Part shown: one piece after another, positions 33,271 to 44,704 of the stretch | Position numbering within the stretch: position 1 is the first letter of the stretch | Layout of the letters: each line of letters starts with the position of its first letter | NCBI GenBank assembly: GCA_034509425.1 | Contig: JAVTVJ010000962.1 | Coordinates: forward strand, 62,001 to 126,000 | Direction of reading: 5' to 3' | Length of the DNA stretch: 64,000 nt | DNA from: Eopsaltria australis | Taxonomy: Eukaryota; Chordata; Aves; Passeriformes; Petroicidae | Program-made: the position numbers and the translations under genes | Notes under the pieces: model-generated | Told to the model about the DNA's origin: nothing | The model's input: only the letters and a program-made list of their open reading frames with translations | The model's database searches: none

Positions 33271-34489
33271 TGCCTAGTGCTAGACATGTAACTAGGAAAC
33301 ATACTGTATGATTCATTGGCTTGTAATTTTTATTGTGATAAATAAGAGAAGTGTTCCGATCTAAATGTAGTGGTTATATAAACTGATAAAGATGACTACA
33401 AGATTTTTAAAGTAAATAAAATATTTTACTAAACACCGTAAAATGAAGATATAATACTTGAATGAGATAAGAGGTATTTTATTATCATAGCTTCTTTGAA
33501 TCCTGATACGTTTTCCGTATCTGTTGTGCTAGTTATATTACTAGATATTTGTTATGGCATCTTTCAATACAAGGCTCCGCAAGTCAGATTTGAATGTGTG
33601 CCTCTTCTGTTGGAGCATCAAATCAGACTCTGGTTCTGAAGAGCAGAATGGAGGAGTATGCACTGGGAAATAAAGAAGAGGGAATGTGGTGTTACTGTCT
33701 AAGGACTATGCGATATGTGAAATAAGTGTTACTCTGTTTTGTATGACAGCTGCCAGTTCAGGAGCCTGACTGTTTTCTTGGAAGAAAGAGTGAGAGCCTA
33801 AAATTGTAGGGGTTTACCCTGCTGAAAGGGAGTGGTGTGTGTGTGTTTGAATATTGTATTATGTTGACTTGGTCTGTGGATAGATGGAAACTATTCCACT
33901 GCCTACAAGTGTTACACGTGTGCATAAGGAAGGTACTGCTGTCTTAGGCAAGAGCGAATTAGAATTCCAGTAGATTATGGTTTTTTCTTTATATGTATTT
34001 ATAGGTAAAAGCTGTCTCCATTGCTAAAATGCACTTACTTGTTAAACCTGTTCCTGTTTTGTCTGATGCACCTATAAAATATAAGTAGTAATATGTAGTA
34101 AATGGTTTGATCCTGGCATTATCCAAGTTAATTTTTCTGGAAATGGATTTGTCCTTGACTTCCAGTACTTCTCTGCCAAAGAAGCCTTCCAATACATTAT
34201 TTAGGATTATTTTCCCCTAGATTTTAATTTGTGAGTCTTGCTTTATGAAAATACATTATATCCTGTCTCCTTGAGGTTATGTGGTTTCTTGTATACTTAC
34301 TTGAAAAATTCTTTTATGTGTGTATAGTCCATCAGGAGAATAATTACAAGTAACTATTAACAGTACCTGTGTTTCTGCCTCAAAAATGCTGCTTCTGCAT
34401 TGGGTTTAAATTAACTCTTCAGTATCACAGATTCTGGGGGGGTCTTTTTCTCTCATGGTGTCTTGGGCTCTGAGTTCCAGGTGATTGAT

Positions 34490-34643
34490 AGGGCAGGTTT
34501 AGACGGGATATTGGGATGGAATTCTTCCCTGTGAGAGTGCTGAGGCCCTGGCAGAGGTTGCCCAGAGAAGCTGTGGTTGCCTCATCCCTGGAAGTGTCCA
34601 AGACCAGGTTGGACAGAGCTTGGAGCACCCTGGGCTAGTGGAA
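34490..34643 (+). mobile_element. CR1 3' fragment, missing its terminal end
   Basis: Contains the CR1 blocks GGGATATTGGGATGGAATTC, CTGAGGCCCTGGCAGAGGTT, GCCCAGAGAAGCTGTGGTTG, CCAAGACCAGGTTGGACAG and GGAGCACCCTGGGCTAGTGG. It then stops before the usual last 60-80 bases and passes into a CA/TA microsatellite. The missing 3' end is unusual, since CR1 copies normally keep it. Confidence 0.9.
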
Positions 34644-34650
34644 GTCCCTT

Positions 34651-34685
34651 TGTATACACACACATATATACATACACATACATTT
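34651..34685 (+). repeat. CA/TA microsatellite beside a CR1
   Basis: A tract of mixed CACA and TATA units starts a few bases after the point where the CR1 copy breaks off. Confidence 0.9.
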
Positions 34686-34689
34686 TTGA

Positions 34690-36870
34690 AAATTTATTTT
34701 TACAAGTTGGATTAATTGGTTTTGTAGACAGGCAGACAATGTTTCTGTGATTGATGTTGAAGTATGAAGACAAAAGATCTGATACGAAGGATGTTTAAAT
34801 GTAGTTGGGCTTGATAACCAGTTAATTTCCAATTTCATTTGGTTGAAATGCTTTAGCTTGCAGCTGGTAATGGCTTTTATTGGAGAAGATACAAGATGTT
34901 TACGGTTTGTCACATCAGAGCATCTCAAGGTTTTGGAGGGCAAATTTTATTTTTTAAGAACATGGAAATAATATCTTTACATGGAAAGAGTTATCTTCTT
35001 GTTACAGTTTTCAGAGTAGGACTCTTATATTAGCTTGTCTGCTTGATATAATCTAATTGTGAATCAAACCTGTATTTCACACCTCTTTCTTCTAACCATT
35101 TGTTACCAGACTTCAGTGCTGGGAGACTTAATAGAAGTGACTTACTGACATTTTAGATATGCCTCAACTATGTGCTGCCTGTGTAACTAAACACACGCCT
35201 AGTAAAGGTACCTGTATCAGTGGTGAGAATTTCCAAAATACCTAAGAACGTGAAATTATTTGTACTCTTCATCATCATCTTCATCCTAATAGTCTCACTT
35301 AATTCCTGTGAGACTTTATGGTTGCATTGTATTTTTGTTCTTAAATAGCCTAATCCATTAATTAAAAAAAAGGCTTTTTAAACTTTCTAATAGCTTTGGT
35401 TTTTTTCTCATTTTCTTCCTTTGGCTGATTTTTTCATACTTGCTTTCTCTGTCTTTTCCTCAGATGTTTGTGTCTCTGTGATTATTGCTTTTATAATACC
35501 GTCTAGGATACTCTGATTCATGTACAATGCAGTGAAACTTTGTGACTGGGGCACTATGCAAAGCAATTATTTTGTCTTTTTGGCAGACTGGAGCAGCTGT
35601 GTGAATGCTGAAGCCATGTCTTGCTGTTCCCCTCCTTTGAAAGAGGCTCGCAGCATTGCAGAGCAAATACGCAGTCTCAAGGTAGCAGTCAGTCTTCAAA
35701 GAGAGGATCAAGTCCTACCAGTGCAGTAATTCTCAGACATTCTCTTGTTCTTCAGCTCAAAATGGATGTTAAAGGCTGAAATTGCACTTTACTAGAAGAC
35801 AAAATTCTTTTCACATTTTTTTATCTTCCACTGAAGGTGACGACAGGAAGAGGAGCAGTTATGAATTTTTACCGACAATGTTCCTTTCTTCACTTTCTAC
35901 TGGCATGATAGAGTTGTTAGCCAACATGTCCTCCCTTGTTGGAGAATAGCCTTGACATAATTCTTGTTTCGCAAATGTACGGAAGTGACACATAGGGAAG
36001 TTATATGGAATGGCCACGCTTTTTAGTCCTAAGTGTGCTTGCTGATGTGCTGAGTCAGAGAAAAATTCTGTCATGTCTGTAGAATGTGGGAGTCGATGAA
36101 AACTAATTAAAGCAATGTAAAAGCCTTTCAGCTCTTTGGGCAAGCTTTGCTAAAAGATCATTTTTTCACAAGTCTTGAATCTTGATCAAAATACCTAATT
36201 ATGATGTAGACAGTGTCATAGCTGACATCATTGCTTTCAGCCATCTTAACAGTGAAAAGTCCTGATGTGGAAAGGTTCATGGCATAAGTGTGTCTGATGT
36301 GCTGACAAAGCTTTTACAGTCCATGCAGCTTTTGTTTCTTCCATAGTGACTTGTTTTCTGAGTAGCCAAGTGTTGGAATCTCAGCTTATCCAACTGCACA
36401 AAATGGTCAACAATGTAAATAAACCCTAGTAGGTCAGCTTTCTGAACTTACTTGCTTTTTAGCTTCATCTGTTTTAGAGGATAATTATGCAGAAAAGTGG
36501 CATGTTTTGCAGTCATGCTTTACCTGAAAAATGCAAAAATGACTTAAAAGTTGAATTTGTTTTTTAATACTACTGAACTAAATAAAGCTTCCAATTGATT
36601 GTATGCTGTTGTGGTCTGTTGCACTGAAACAGAAATAAGCACAAAGGAGGATTGTCTTGGTTCTTCACATGGTGTATACAGAGATCTTTCAGCATTTGGA
36701 GGTCAAATAATGAATAATCACTTTAGTATGAGAATTAGTAATATCTTTAAAGTATTTGAAAACAGTCAAACAGACAGGCTTAAATTAATGGAGACTTAAA
36801 GAAATACAACAGTTCAGAGGATAATAAGGACTCTGTCTAGAAGGTGTTTACTTTGATATGATCGTACAGT
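34690..36870. other. Unique DNA with one candidate exon
   Basis: Apart from the candidate exon at 35,587-35,681 I see no gene or mobile element. Confidence 0.5.
35587..35681 (+). CDS. Candidate coding exon with a start codon, product unknown
   Basis: A good acceptor (TTTTGTCTTTTTGGCAG) precedes a 95-base segment that ends at AAG|GTAGCA. An ATG at 35,616 lies in a good context (GCCATGT, G at -3) and opens exactly 22 codons, MSCCSPPLKEARSIAEQIRS then LK, ending in phase 0 at the donor. The KEARSIAEQIRSLK part has a helical, coiled-coil-like pattern and codon use unlike the neighbouring chance frames. The same frame is open upstream of the ATG, so the segment could also be an internal exon. This would fit an initiating exon of the gene transcribed from the CpG island about 18 kb upstream. 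I do not recognise the protein. Confidence 0.35.
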
Positions 36871-36877
36871 TTTGTGC

Positions 36878-37110
36878 CAGGGAAGGCTTAGATTGGATAT
36901 TAGGAAAAATTTCTTCCCTGGAAAGGGTTGTCAAACACTGCTGGCACAGGCTACTCAGGGAAGTAGTGGAGTCCCTATCCCTGGGGGCATTTGAAAGCCA
37001 CGTGGGTGTGGCACCTGGGAACAGTGGTTAGCAGTGGCCTTGACAGTGATGGAGGAGCAGTTGGACTCAATGGTCTTGGAGGGCTTTTCCAGTCTAAGCA
37101 ATTCTGTGTA
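36878..37110 (+). mobile_element. CR1 3' fragment
   Basis: Diverged but recognisable blocks: GGCTTAGATTGGATATTAGG, AATTTCTTCCCTGG, GGCACAGGCTACTCAGGGAA, GTGGAGTCCCTATCCCTGG, TGGACTCAATGGTCTTGGAG and the terminal CTAAGCAATTCTGTG. Confidence 0.88.
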
Positions 37111-37114
37111 AGTG

Positions 37115-40100
37115 GATCTGTGTACACAGGGATTGAATATGAGAGATGTCTCCAGCTTCATAGATCAAATTACTTGGATAAAAAGCCACAGTGGAGCTAC
37201 GTGTGAACCTCAGTCAGGCATTTTGGGGCCAATTCGTAGTTCCTGTGTGCACTGTTCTAGCAGCTCACTAACTTCTGTATTTCCGCTACAACAGGAAGGT
37301 AGAGTCTGCCCACTGCAGAATCGGGTACTTACCCAAGGGTTTGTGTAGCTTCTACTTTCATAAAGCAGTGCTGCCATACTCACTGTAAAAATCTGGCTTT
37401 TTGTGCTTAGGACATTTGTAATAAAAATGGACCACCCCCCTTTGCTGCTGAAAAGATGATTTCTTAGTACATCTCTTACCTTCATTCTGTTTGTACAAAG
37501 TTAAAACATGGGTAGAGGCCTTAGTTTTCCTGCCACTTCTAGAATTTTGTCTAATGTAGGTGAAGAGTGGGTAGTTTTTTGAGGACTGATAAAATAATAG
37601 TGTGAGTAAACAGGGCATTTGGGGGGAATAGAAGTAATACTTGTGTTTCTCCTTTCAAATACTTAATAACCTGAGGAACGTCCAATTGCAAATGACTGGA
37701 AGAAACAAGATCTTGAAGAAATGAGACCGAGTGTAAGTAGATCATATTGAAGATGGTTTAGTGTGGGGTTTTTTTGGTGGATCCCCACTTCCTGCCCCCT
37801 CACTTGCATTGTTTCTGTTTAGAAGGTGCAGCAAGAGCTGTAAAGAGCTTATCCAGTGAAGAGTTCCACACAGCAGAGCAGCATGTGACCACTGAGTCTT
37901 CATGGGCCAGTACTTGAGTGAGTTGCTGAGGTAAACGTGTCACTAGATGGGAGGCTTTTTGTGCAGTGACTTTAGTGATTCTCTTACATCATTGTTGCGT
38001 TGGGATTGTTCTGGTAAGGCATCATCTGGAATACAGTTTATTTCTGTTTTGCTCCAGAAGGATTGTTCATATTCAAGAAGCATATTTTTAAAATAAGTGA
38101 AGAGAACATACACTAGGATTCTGAGGGTGATCTGGAGACTAATACAAGGATTTGAAAGAATTTAGACTGCTTTAGTTTAGCAAAATGAAAACCTTGCTGC
38201 CCCATGGTCCACAAGATCCTGAGAAAACCAGTGTAAAGAACATAGAAATTGCAGGATTCAAGCAAATGTGGTCAAGCTGATGAAGAGCAATTTTAGCCTG
38301 AAAACCTGAAGAATGTAAAGATTGGAGAAGGAAACCAAATTTGAAGGTGGCATTTGATCCATTATGAGAAGAATTGTGTGATGTGGGGTAGGAAGGAAGT
38401 AAATTTGATCCAGAAGTAATTTTCAGTTCCATGCTCTTTCCATAGTAGTTCACTGGTTTGTAGATGGGGGCAGGGGGAGAATTGCAAGCAGGCAAAAACC
38501 AGCTGCATAAATCTTGTAAACAAAATTAAACCCAGAACCCAAAGTCTTAGAGAAAGCGATTGATTTCTGTTACCTAAATGTTCTTCATACCGACTGATGC
38601 GTAAATATGATAATGCAATACTGAACTCCTGTTGAATTATCAATTTGCAAAATTGTAAGGGATAATTTTTGCTTTGGTAGATTAAACTTTTTTGGGATTT
38701 TTTTTTTGGTTGATCTTTTGATCTAAATCCATTTTTTTGAATGATTGGTTCTCCAGCATTAGTTCATCAGAGGAGATAGGTCTTAAAAAATGCTATTAAA
38801 AGGTGTGTGTGGTTTTTGAAATCAGAGTGCTTTTCTAAAACTATTTTAGGCCCATGACTTCTCTCTTCCTTTTGACTATTCCTGTATAAGGGGTTTTCAA
38901 ATACATTGTCATGTACTAGTCTTTAGTAGGTATTGATGATTTTTCTGCTAAGCCTTTTAAAACTACCAAAAATGGCATATCTTGTCTTACATAGAGAAAC
39001 TTGCTTCAGTTTTTTGCAAATGTTCAGGTAAGTTTAAGGGAATAAGGGTCCCCTATTTTATCAAATGTTCTTTCTATAGGGTTTTCAAGAGCTACTGGTT
39101 ACAAATATTAATAGAAGTGTGAAACAGATTGATAAAGCTCCCTAATCTCACTTTCTCAGTCTTTTAGAAATGCTTACAGCTTTGTTAGCTTTCCCGTCAC
39201 AGTAAACTTTCAGAGCAGACAAGTCCTGAATTACTGCTGAAAACCCAAAAGAATGTAACCTAAAACTAGTGTTCTTTTGGTCTTTGTTTGCAATATAATT
39301 AAGTAGAGCACTAAGTTTTTAAAAGACAGGCATATCTCTTGAAGTATGTTTGCATTGGAGAAATAAGCAAATTGCCATCAACATAAAAAATGTCTTCCCT
39401 CACAGGTTTATGAAAGCATTGCACATTTTGCTGCATTTTGTAGTGCTTCCAGATACTAAGTTTTGATTTAAATGAGAAGATGCCATTGCCAGAATGTAAA
39501 CCAGTTATTCTAGTCTTGCTTAAAAACCCACCTTGCAAAGTGATAAGAGTAACAAAGGTGGGAATTCACCTCATCCCGTCTTCCCACTGAAGTCAAACCT
39601 TAATTACCTCCATTTATATGCTGATATTAAGCACAGGAAGCTTCCTTTGTGTATACCTTTTACACAGTAAGGAAATAATGCAGGGAACCCTGATTAGGTT
39701 ACATTAATGGTGCATAGTCAATAATGAAATTTGAAAATAAACAATAAAATCACTCTAATCCACATTTACTGTCCCATTCTCCATTAACCACTCTCGTTGG
39801 TTTTTTTTGGGTAGTTTTTTTTTGTGGGGGGGGTGTCTGGTTTTGTTTGTTTGAAATACTCAACTTCCACCTCTCTCCATTGAGTGTGCAATGTTGTCTG
39901 TTTCTGGCCTTTTATTCTTAAATTGCCTTAGGATTTTGTTTGTGTCTGAGTGTACTTTGGTTTACACTTTCTAATAACTGATTCTAAAAACAAATCTAAA
40001 ACATAAGCCACAAAAAAGTGCTTCTCTGTAGGGCATTAATAGAATTACAGGGAATACTGAGGAAGAAGAAACTAGTTTCAAGGACTTCCAGTATTGCACA

Positions 40101-42505
40101 GTTAAATGGTAAACCGTGAGCTTTTCATGTTTGTGTGTGTGCAGTTATGTCAAAAAAGAGAATATTTAGTCTGAAACAATATTATCTGGTCTCTTAGAGT
40201 ACTTTTTTCTATTGATGTGTGGAGAAGTTAGTGTTGTGTAATTTCCTTCAGTTCATGCCAAATCATGTCTTTGCTATTGAGTTTTACCTTGGTTTTCCAT
40301 TTAGGGCACCTGTTTACTCTGTACATTGGACACTGGGGCCAAAACCAGTTTGTGTGCTTTTAATCAGGGAGCCATAGTAAAGCCTATTTTTAAAACTATT
40401 TCATTACTTGATTGAAGGCTGAGGAAGCTGTGACTGTGCAGTGTCCTTGCCTGCCAGATACTTAAGTAGCTGGTTATCATTCTTGGCAAGTGGCGAGCAG
40501 GAACCTGAAGAGCTCTTTTCACTGCCCTCTGCTGAACTTCTAACCTTTGTCCCAAAGTTCAGGTTCTGGGGGACTATTCAGTGCCTTCAGGACTGATCCC
40601 AAACCCCAAATTTAGCAGTGCCACAGGAATGTATGTAGTCAGAAGTAGAACGTATGTGCGGAATATTAGCTGAGAGCAAGTACTCGAGCTTTGAGCTTCA
40701 GTTAATGCAGGAAAGGCTGAATTTCCAACTTGAGAAAAGAAATACGACTTTGTTTTCTGCTTTTGGGAAGACAGTTCAGGGCTCTAGTCAGCCAGCAGGA
40801 TGATGGAGAGTGTAGGAAAATACATACTTTTTTAAGCTTCCCCTCTCTCAGATATTTTGCTCCCACTCTTTAAATGGTGTAATTACTGTGTGGGATCTTC
40901 TGTCTCCTCTCTTGTTTTGGTTCCAGTAGGTTGGGGTTTTTTGGTGATGTCGAAGTATGGCAGTAGGGTAGAGAAGGAGAATGTCAATGTTTAGATTTCC
41001 CCTTGGAAGAAGAAGCATGATACTCTTCCTTCATAGGTTCATGAGGTTGCTACTGGCTGTTGAGGAACGTTTTGTTCCTGGCTGTCCTTTGTCACGGGAG
41101 AAAAATACCTATTGCTTTCCTGGCAGACCTGAGAGTGTAGCTTGATAGAACAAACAAAAAAAGCAGTTGGAGTTAATGCCCACACATTTACAGGTTGTAA
41201 TTTAAGATTACATTTAAAAAAAAACCGATGGCTGCTGTTGATGCAACTCCCTACCTAGATTTAAATTAGCTAGATTGCCTAACTCTCAAAGAAGTTCTTG
41301 CTCATGTAGATGACTGAAATTTTGTTTGTGTAAACTTATTAGTGTGCTTTCTTGTCTGTGGCACTGAGATAGGTGAGCTTTATGCTCCCAGTAGTGTTAT
41401 GCTGTAGAAAAGGTCCTAGAGTAAAAATATGTGGATTTCTATGCATTTGTTTTCTAAAAAGTGTTCAGCATAAAAGCCCCAATCAATGCAAACCCAAGGA
41501 AAAAGCCTGAAATGCTATTTTACTCTAGCATTTTTGATAGGCAATTACGCCTATTTGCGTAGTTGAAATTGGCTGTCAGTGTAGCTGAAGAGAGAACCTC
41601 TAAGCTTTGTAAAGCAATGCCATGTTTAATCCTACAGAAGATATTTAAGTATCAAGCTGTAAAATTTCACTGAATCTTTACACGTCTTCAGTGAAAAAAT
41701 ATACATCAGAAAACCCCAACAGTATTGGATTTCTACTGCTATAGCAAGTAACATTTTTCTGAAATGGAAATTCTTCATCTGTTGCATTGTTTTCGGAGTC
41801 CTATACAGTGTGTATGAACTAGGTGTTTAGAAAAACTTGATCTATCCGGGGGAAAAAATCTAGGAAGTAAACAATCCAAACGTGTTCAAAATTATTCTGA
41901 ATTTTAAATTTTCAGTACAATATGTGTGGATTGTGTACTGACACACAGATGCTTCTGAATTCTCATAGCATGAGGAGAATTTGAAATCTGTATGCTAGAG
42001 AGCATCACTAATGGAATAAAACTGGTACCATTGTAAAAAACCCGAGATTTTCCATTAATTTTTGGGAATTTTTTTGCATTTTGACTGATTCCTTTGGCTT
42101 ACTGTGTTTATCAAAGGAGTACATGTTGTACTGTATCATTCACAATTTAGTTATGGTAAAATGGATCTGTGTATTTAAACAGATGGTTCCAAACAAATCA
42201 AGTGTTACTGCATAACATTTGTCGTCAACTGTTCCTCTTGTAACGGCTTCATATCTGGCAGTGGGAAACACAGTGCTTTCAGTGTGCTGGAAATACCTCA
42301 CATGCTTTTTTTGGATAAATTTTAGTGCTTTGTTTGATGTGTCTTTCTTTGTCCTTGCGAAAATTACTTGATGACTCAGTTAATCGCCAGTTGTTTTCTG
42401 TTTTCAGTTTGCAGAACAGCAGTGTCACAGAAGTGACCACGTTGGTCACAGCAAGCAAGCTGTAGCAGTAAGCATTCTGGTAATTTTCTGAGAAGCATGA
42501 CTTGT
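37115..42505. other. AT-rich stretch, no gene seen
   Basis: I recognise no complete element or exon. Minus-strand frames at 38,172-38,643 and 40,364-40,555 have somewhat more coding-like composition than average, but no domain and no clear splice pair. Confidence 0.45.
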
Positions 42506-43265
42506 ACAGGTGTGTCATAGGTTAATCAGGAGGGGTCAAAATCTAGGAAGTGACCTATGCTGCAGGAAGGGATATAACTTCCTTACTGAGAGAGAGAGCC
42601 ACTAACTAGGTAGTTTTAAGGATTGGTGTGTAGGTGAACCAATTATAAAGTTGATCTGCCATTGAGGAAAGAACCATATATAAGCAGAGGCCCTCTGAGC
42701 CTCTTCCTCTTTTGGCCTGCAGCTGTGTAGGGAGGAGCATCTCCCTGCTTCTCTCCTGGGTAAGCCCCCCCCCCCCCTTCCAAAGGAGGGAGGGGGAAGG
42801 GAGGTTTAGGGCGGCCGTGCAGCTGCAGCTGGACATGGGGGAGGAACCAGATGGAATTTTTGGGAGATACAGCTCAGCCGACATGTCAGCTACACCAGAC
42901 AGGGCCAGGCCCCTGCTCCGGGCCAGGCAAGGACCGGGCCCAGACTCCATCCAGCTCGGGCCAGGCCCTGCCCTGTCACCCCGGGCCCGGGCGGCCCTAC
43001 CAGGCTGAGCCAGCTTCACAGAGCCGGGCACAGAGACTCTGAGAGCTTCTGCCATCCAGCTCGGACCTTTTCAAACAGCCCGGCAGAGAGCACGGGATCC
43101 TCACACTGCTGGGGAGAGAGATTGACTCTATCCATGCCTGGACTAAACTTAAAGACACCCATCCTTTCTTGCACAGAGAGAGGAACGAGTGCGGACATCG
43201 ACATAAATGCAGCATAGAGACTTTGCAGTCAGTGAGGAAAGCAGAACCGATGCCTAGAGGGAGGA

Positions 43266-43270
43266 GCATG
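43266..43270 (+). repeat. Target-site duplication of the solo LTR, left copy
   Basis: GCATG directly abuts the left end of the solo LTR. Its identical partner lies at 43,853-43,857. Confidence 0.88.
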
Positions 43271-43852
43271 TGTGGTAGTTTGAAAGCAAATCAGTGAGAG
43301 ACTCAAAGTCAGAACTACAATTTAATAGAAAAATTAAAATAAATACAATAGTACAAAAACACTGACGGAGTCAGAATACAACCTGACACCCTGTTGGTCA
43401 GGGTGTTGGTAGTAGTCCACTTAGAAGGTGGCTGCAGTCCTCTGGGAGTGACAGATGTGGTTCTGTTGAAGCAGTGATCTTGTGAAAGGTGCAGTTCTCC
43501 TCTGAAGGTCCAGTGGTGGTGTAGAAGGGTCTGGTCTTCCTCTGGGAGTCCAGTGGAAAAGCTGCCTTGTGGTGTTTCAAGTTCTAGTTTATATGCAGAT
43601 AGGGATACATTGGTTCCTCACCCTGGGCGGGCATCTCACAATGGGATGATGGAGTTTATCAGTGGGTCTCAATGGCCCATTAACTGCAACCATTAGGAAT
43701 GAGCAAAGCAAAATGCCCCACCTGGCTCTAACGGCTGGCCCATTAGAGAACATGTCCCAGAGCCATCAAGGATGAGCCAGGACCACTGCCCCACCCGGCC
43801 CCAACATCCCATGAAGATGGTGATAGAATACATACCATTGTAACCTAAGACA
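43271..43852 (-). mobile_element. Solo LTR inserted in the longer LTR element
   Basis: Read on the minus strand, this 582-base unit begins TGTCTTAGGTTACAATGG and ends TTCAAACTACCACA, giving TG...CA termini. It has a TATAAA (plus coordinates 43,588-43,593) and an ATTAAA polyadenylation signal (43,321-43,326) in the expected order. Both sides carry the exact pentamer GCATG. A 5-bp target duplication is typical of ERVL-class integration. No internal viral genes are present, so it is a solo LTR left by LTR-LTR recombination. The perfect duplication and sharp ends make it younger than the element it interrupts. Confidence 0.88.
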
Positions 43853-43857
43853 GCATG
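43853..43857 (+). repeat. Target-site duplication of the solo LTR, right copy
   Basis: GCATG directly abuts the right end of the solo LTR. Its identical partner lies at 43,266-43,270. Confidence 0.88.
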
Positions 43858-44704
43858 AGAAGTGCTTTGAGAGTGAAGCTGAAAATTCTTTTGGGGAGCC
43901 ATGGTTGGGGACTGAGCTAATAAATTCCCTGTAATATATGAAGAAATAGTCCAAAGGGGGGATGTGAGGTTCTAATTGCAGCAAATGAACTGAAATACCT
44001 GGGTAAAGACAAGTAAGTGTTGAAAAAGTACAGCCTGATGAGAAACTTCAACCAAGAGAGAGGAGAGGCTGTGACCCAGAGCCCTGGTCCCGGGGGGGGG
44101 GGGGGAATGCCAGAGAACTTGTGTTGTCAGGAGAACCTGCGTTGCTCAGCACAGAAGAAGGGATTTTCTTTGTTGTTGCAATTGAACTGTGCATCCTTAA
44201 AAAGGTACCCTGTGGACTGTTCATGACCCACCACAGTGGCCTGGGAAGGCTACTGGTGTGGGAGAGATCCACCATTAAGCTGATCTTTCTTCCGCACGGT
44301 GGCTGATGGTGAGGCAGAAGACCCATAAAAACTGTATTTTTCTTACAGAAAATCCATGGTGTAAACAAAAGAGACTTCTCTCCCTAAATAAACTGGAACA
44401 AGAGCTATTTCTGAGGTGGTAAACTGACTGGAGGTCGAAGTGTTGTCTTTTGTGTGGTGTCAAGGAGAAAGAAATGGAGAGGTGGGAGAAGGAGGGGTGG
44501 TCTGAGGAGAAGGTCCTGGTTTTCCTTTTTTTTTTTTTTCCCTCTGTCTTAGGTATATTAATAAAGTTTCTTTATACTTTGTAAATTTTGAGCCTGCTTT
44601 GCCTACTCCTAATCCTTATCTCACAGCAAACATCAGGTAAATTTGGGTAAGTGTGCTGGCATTTGGCCCAAACCTTGAATAGGCGAACTGGAACCACTAC
44701 AGCA

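Larger units (their letters stand above)
31700..34485. other. AT-rich stretch with local repeats, no gene seen
   Basis: Contains a TG/TATG microsatellite at 32,957-32,996 and the 51-bp tandem duplication listed separately. No convincing coding exon is visible. Confidence 0.5.
42511..44701 (+). mobile_element. Long LTR element of the ERVL type, interrupted by a second LTR
   Basis: The element starts TGTGTCATAGG and ends GGAACCACTACA, the TG...CA form of retroviral LTRs. Flanking pentamers ACAGG (left) and GCAGG (right) differ at one base and may be a decayed 5-bp target duplication. It holds a TATA box (TATATAAG, 42,677-42,684) and a polyadenylation signal (AATAAA, 44,560-44,565). A GC-rich stretch with a C13 run follows the TATA box. 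Without the nested insertion the length is about 1.6 kb, long for one LTR, so it may be a long-R LTR or a small non-autonomous element. No retroviral coding region is present. An alternative pairing of the ends uses the exact pentamer CAGGT at 42,507-42,511 and 44,634-44,638. Confidence 0.6.

Noticed and set aside
40364..40555. Minus-strand 63-codon frame with arginine/glutamine-rich start, possible ancient retroelement relic
   Set aside because: Similarity to CR1 internal sequence was too weak to support, and no other repeat family could be recognised.
42606..43055. 149-codon minus-strand frame in the GC-rich part of the outer LTR
   Set aside because: It lies entirely inside an LTR whose GC-rich section lacks stops. 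No retroviral protein motif is present.
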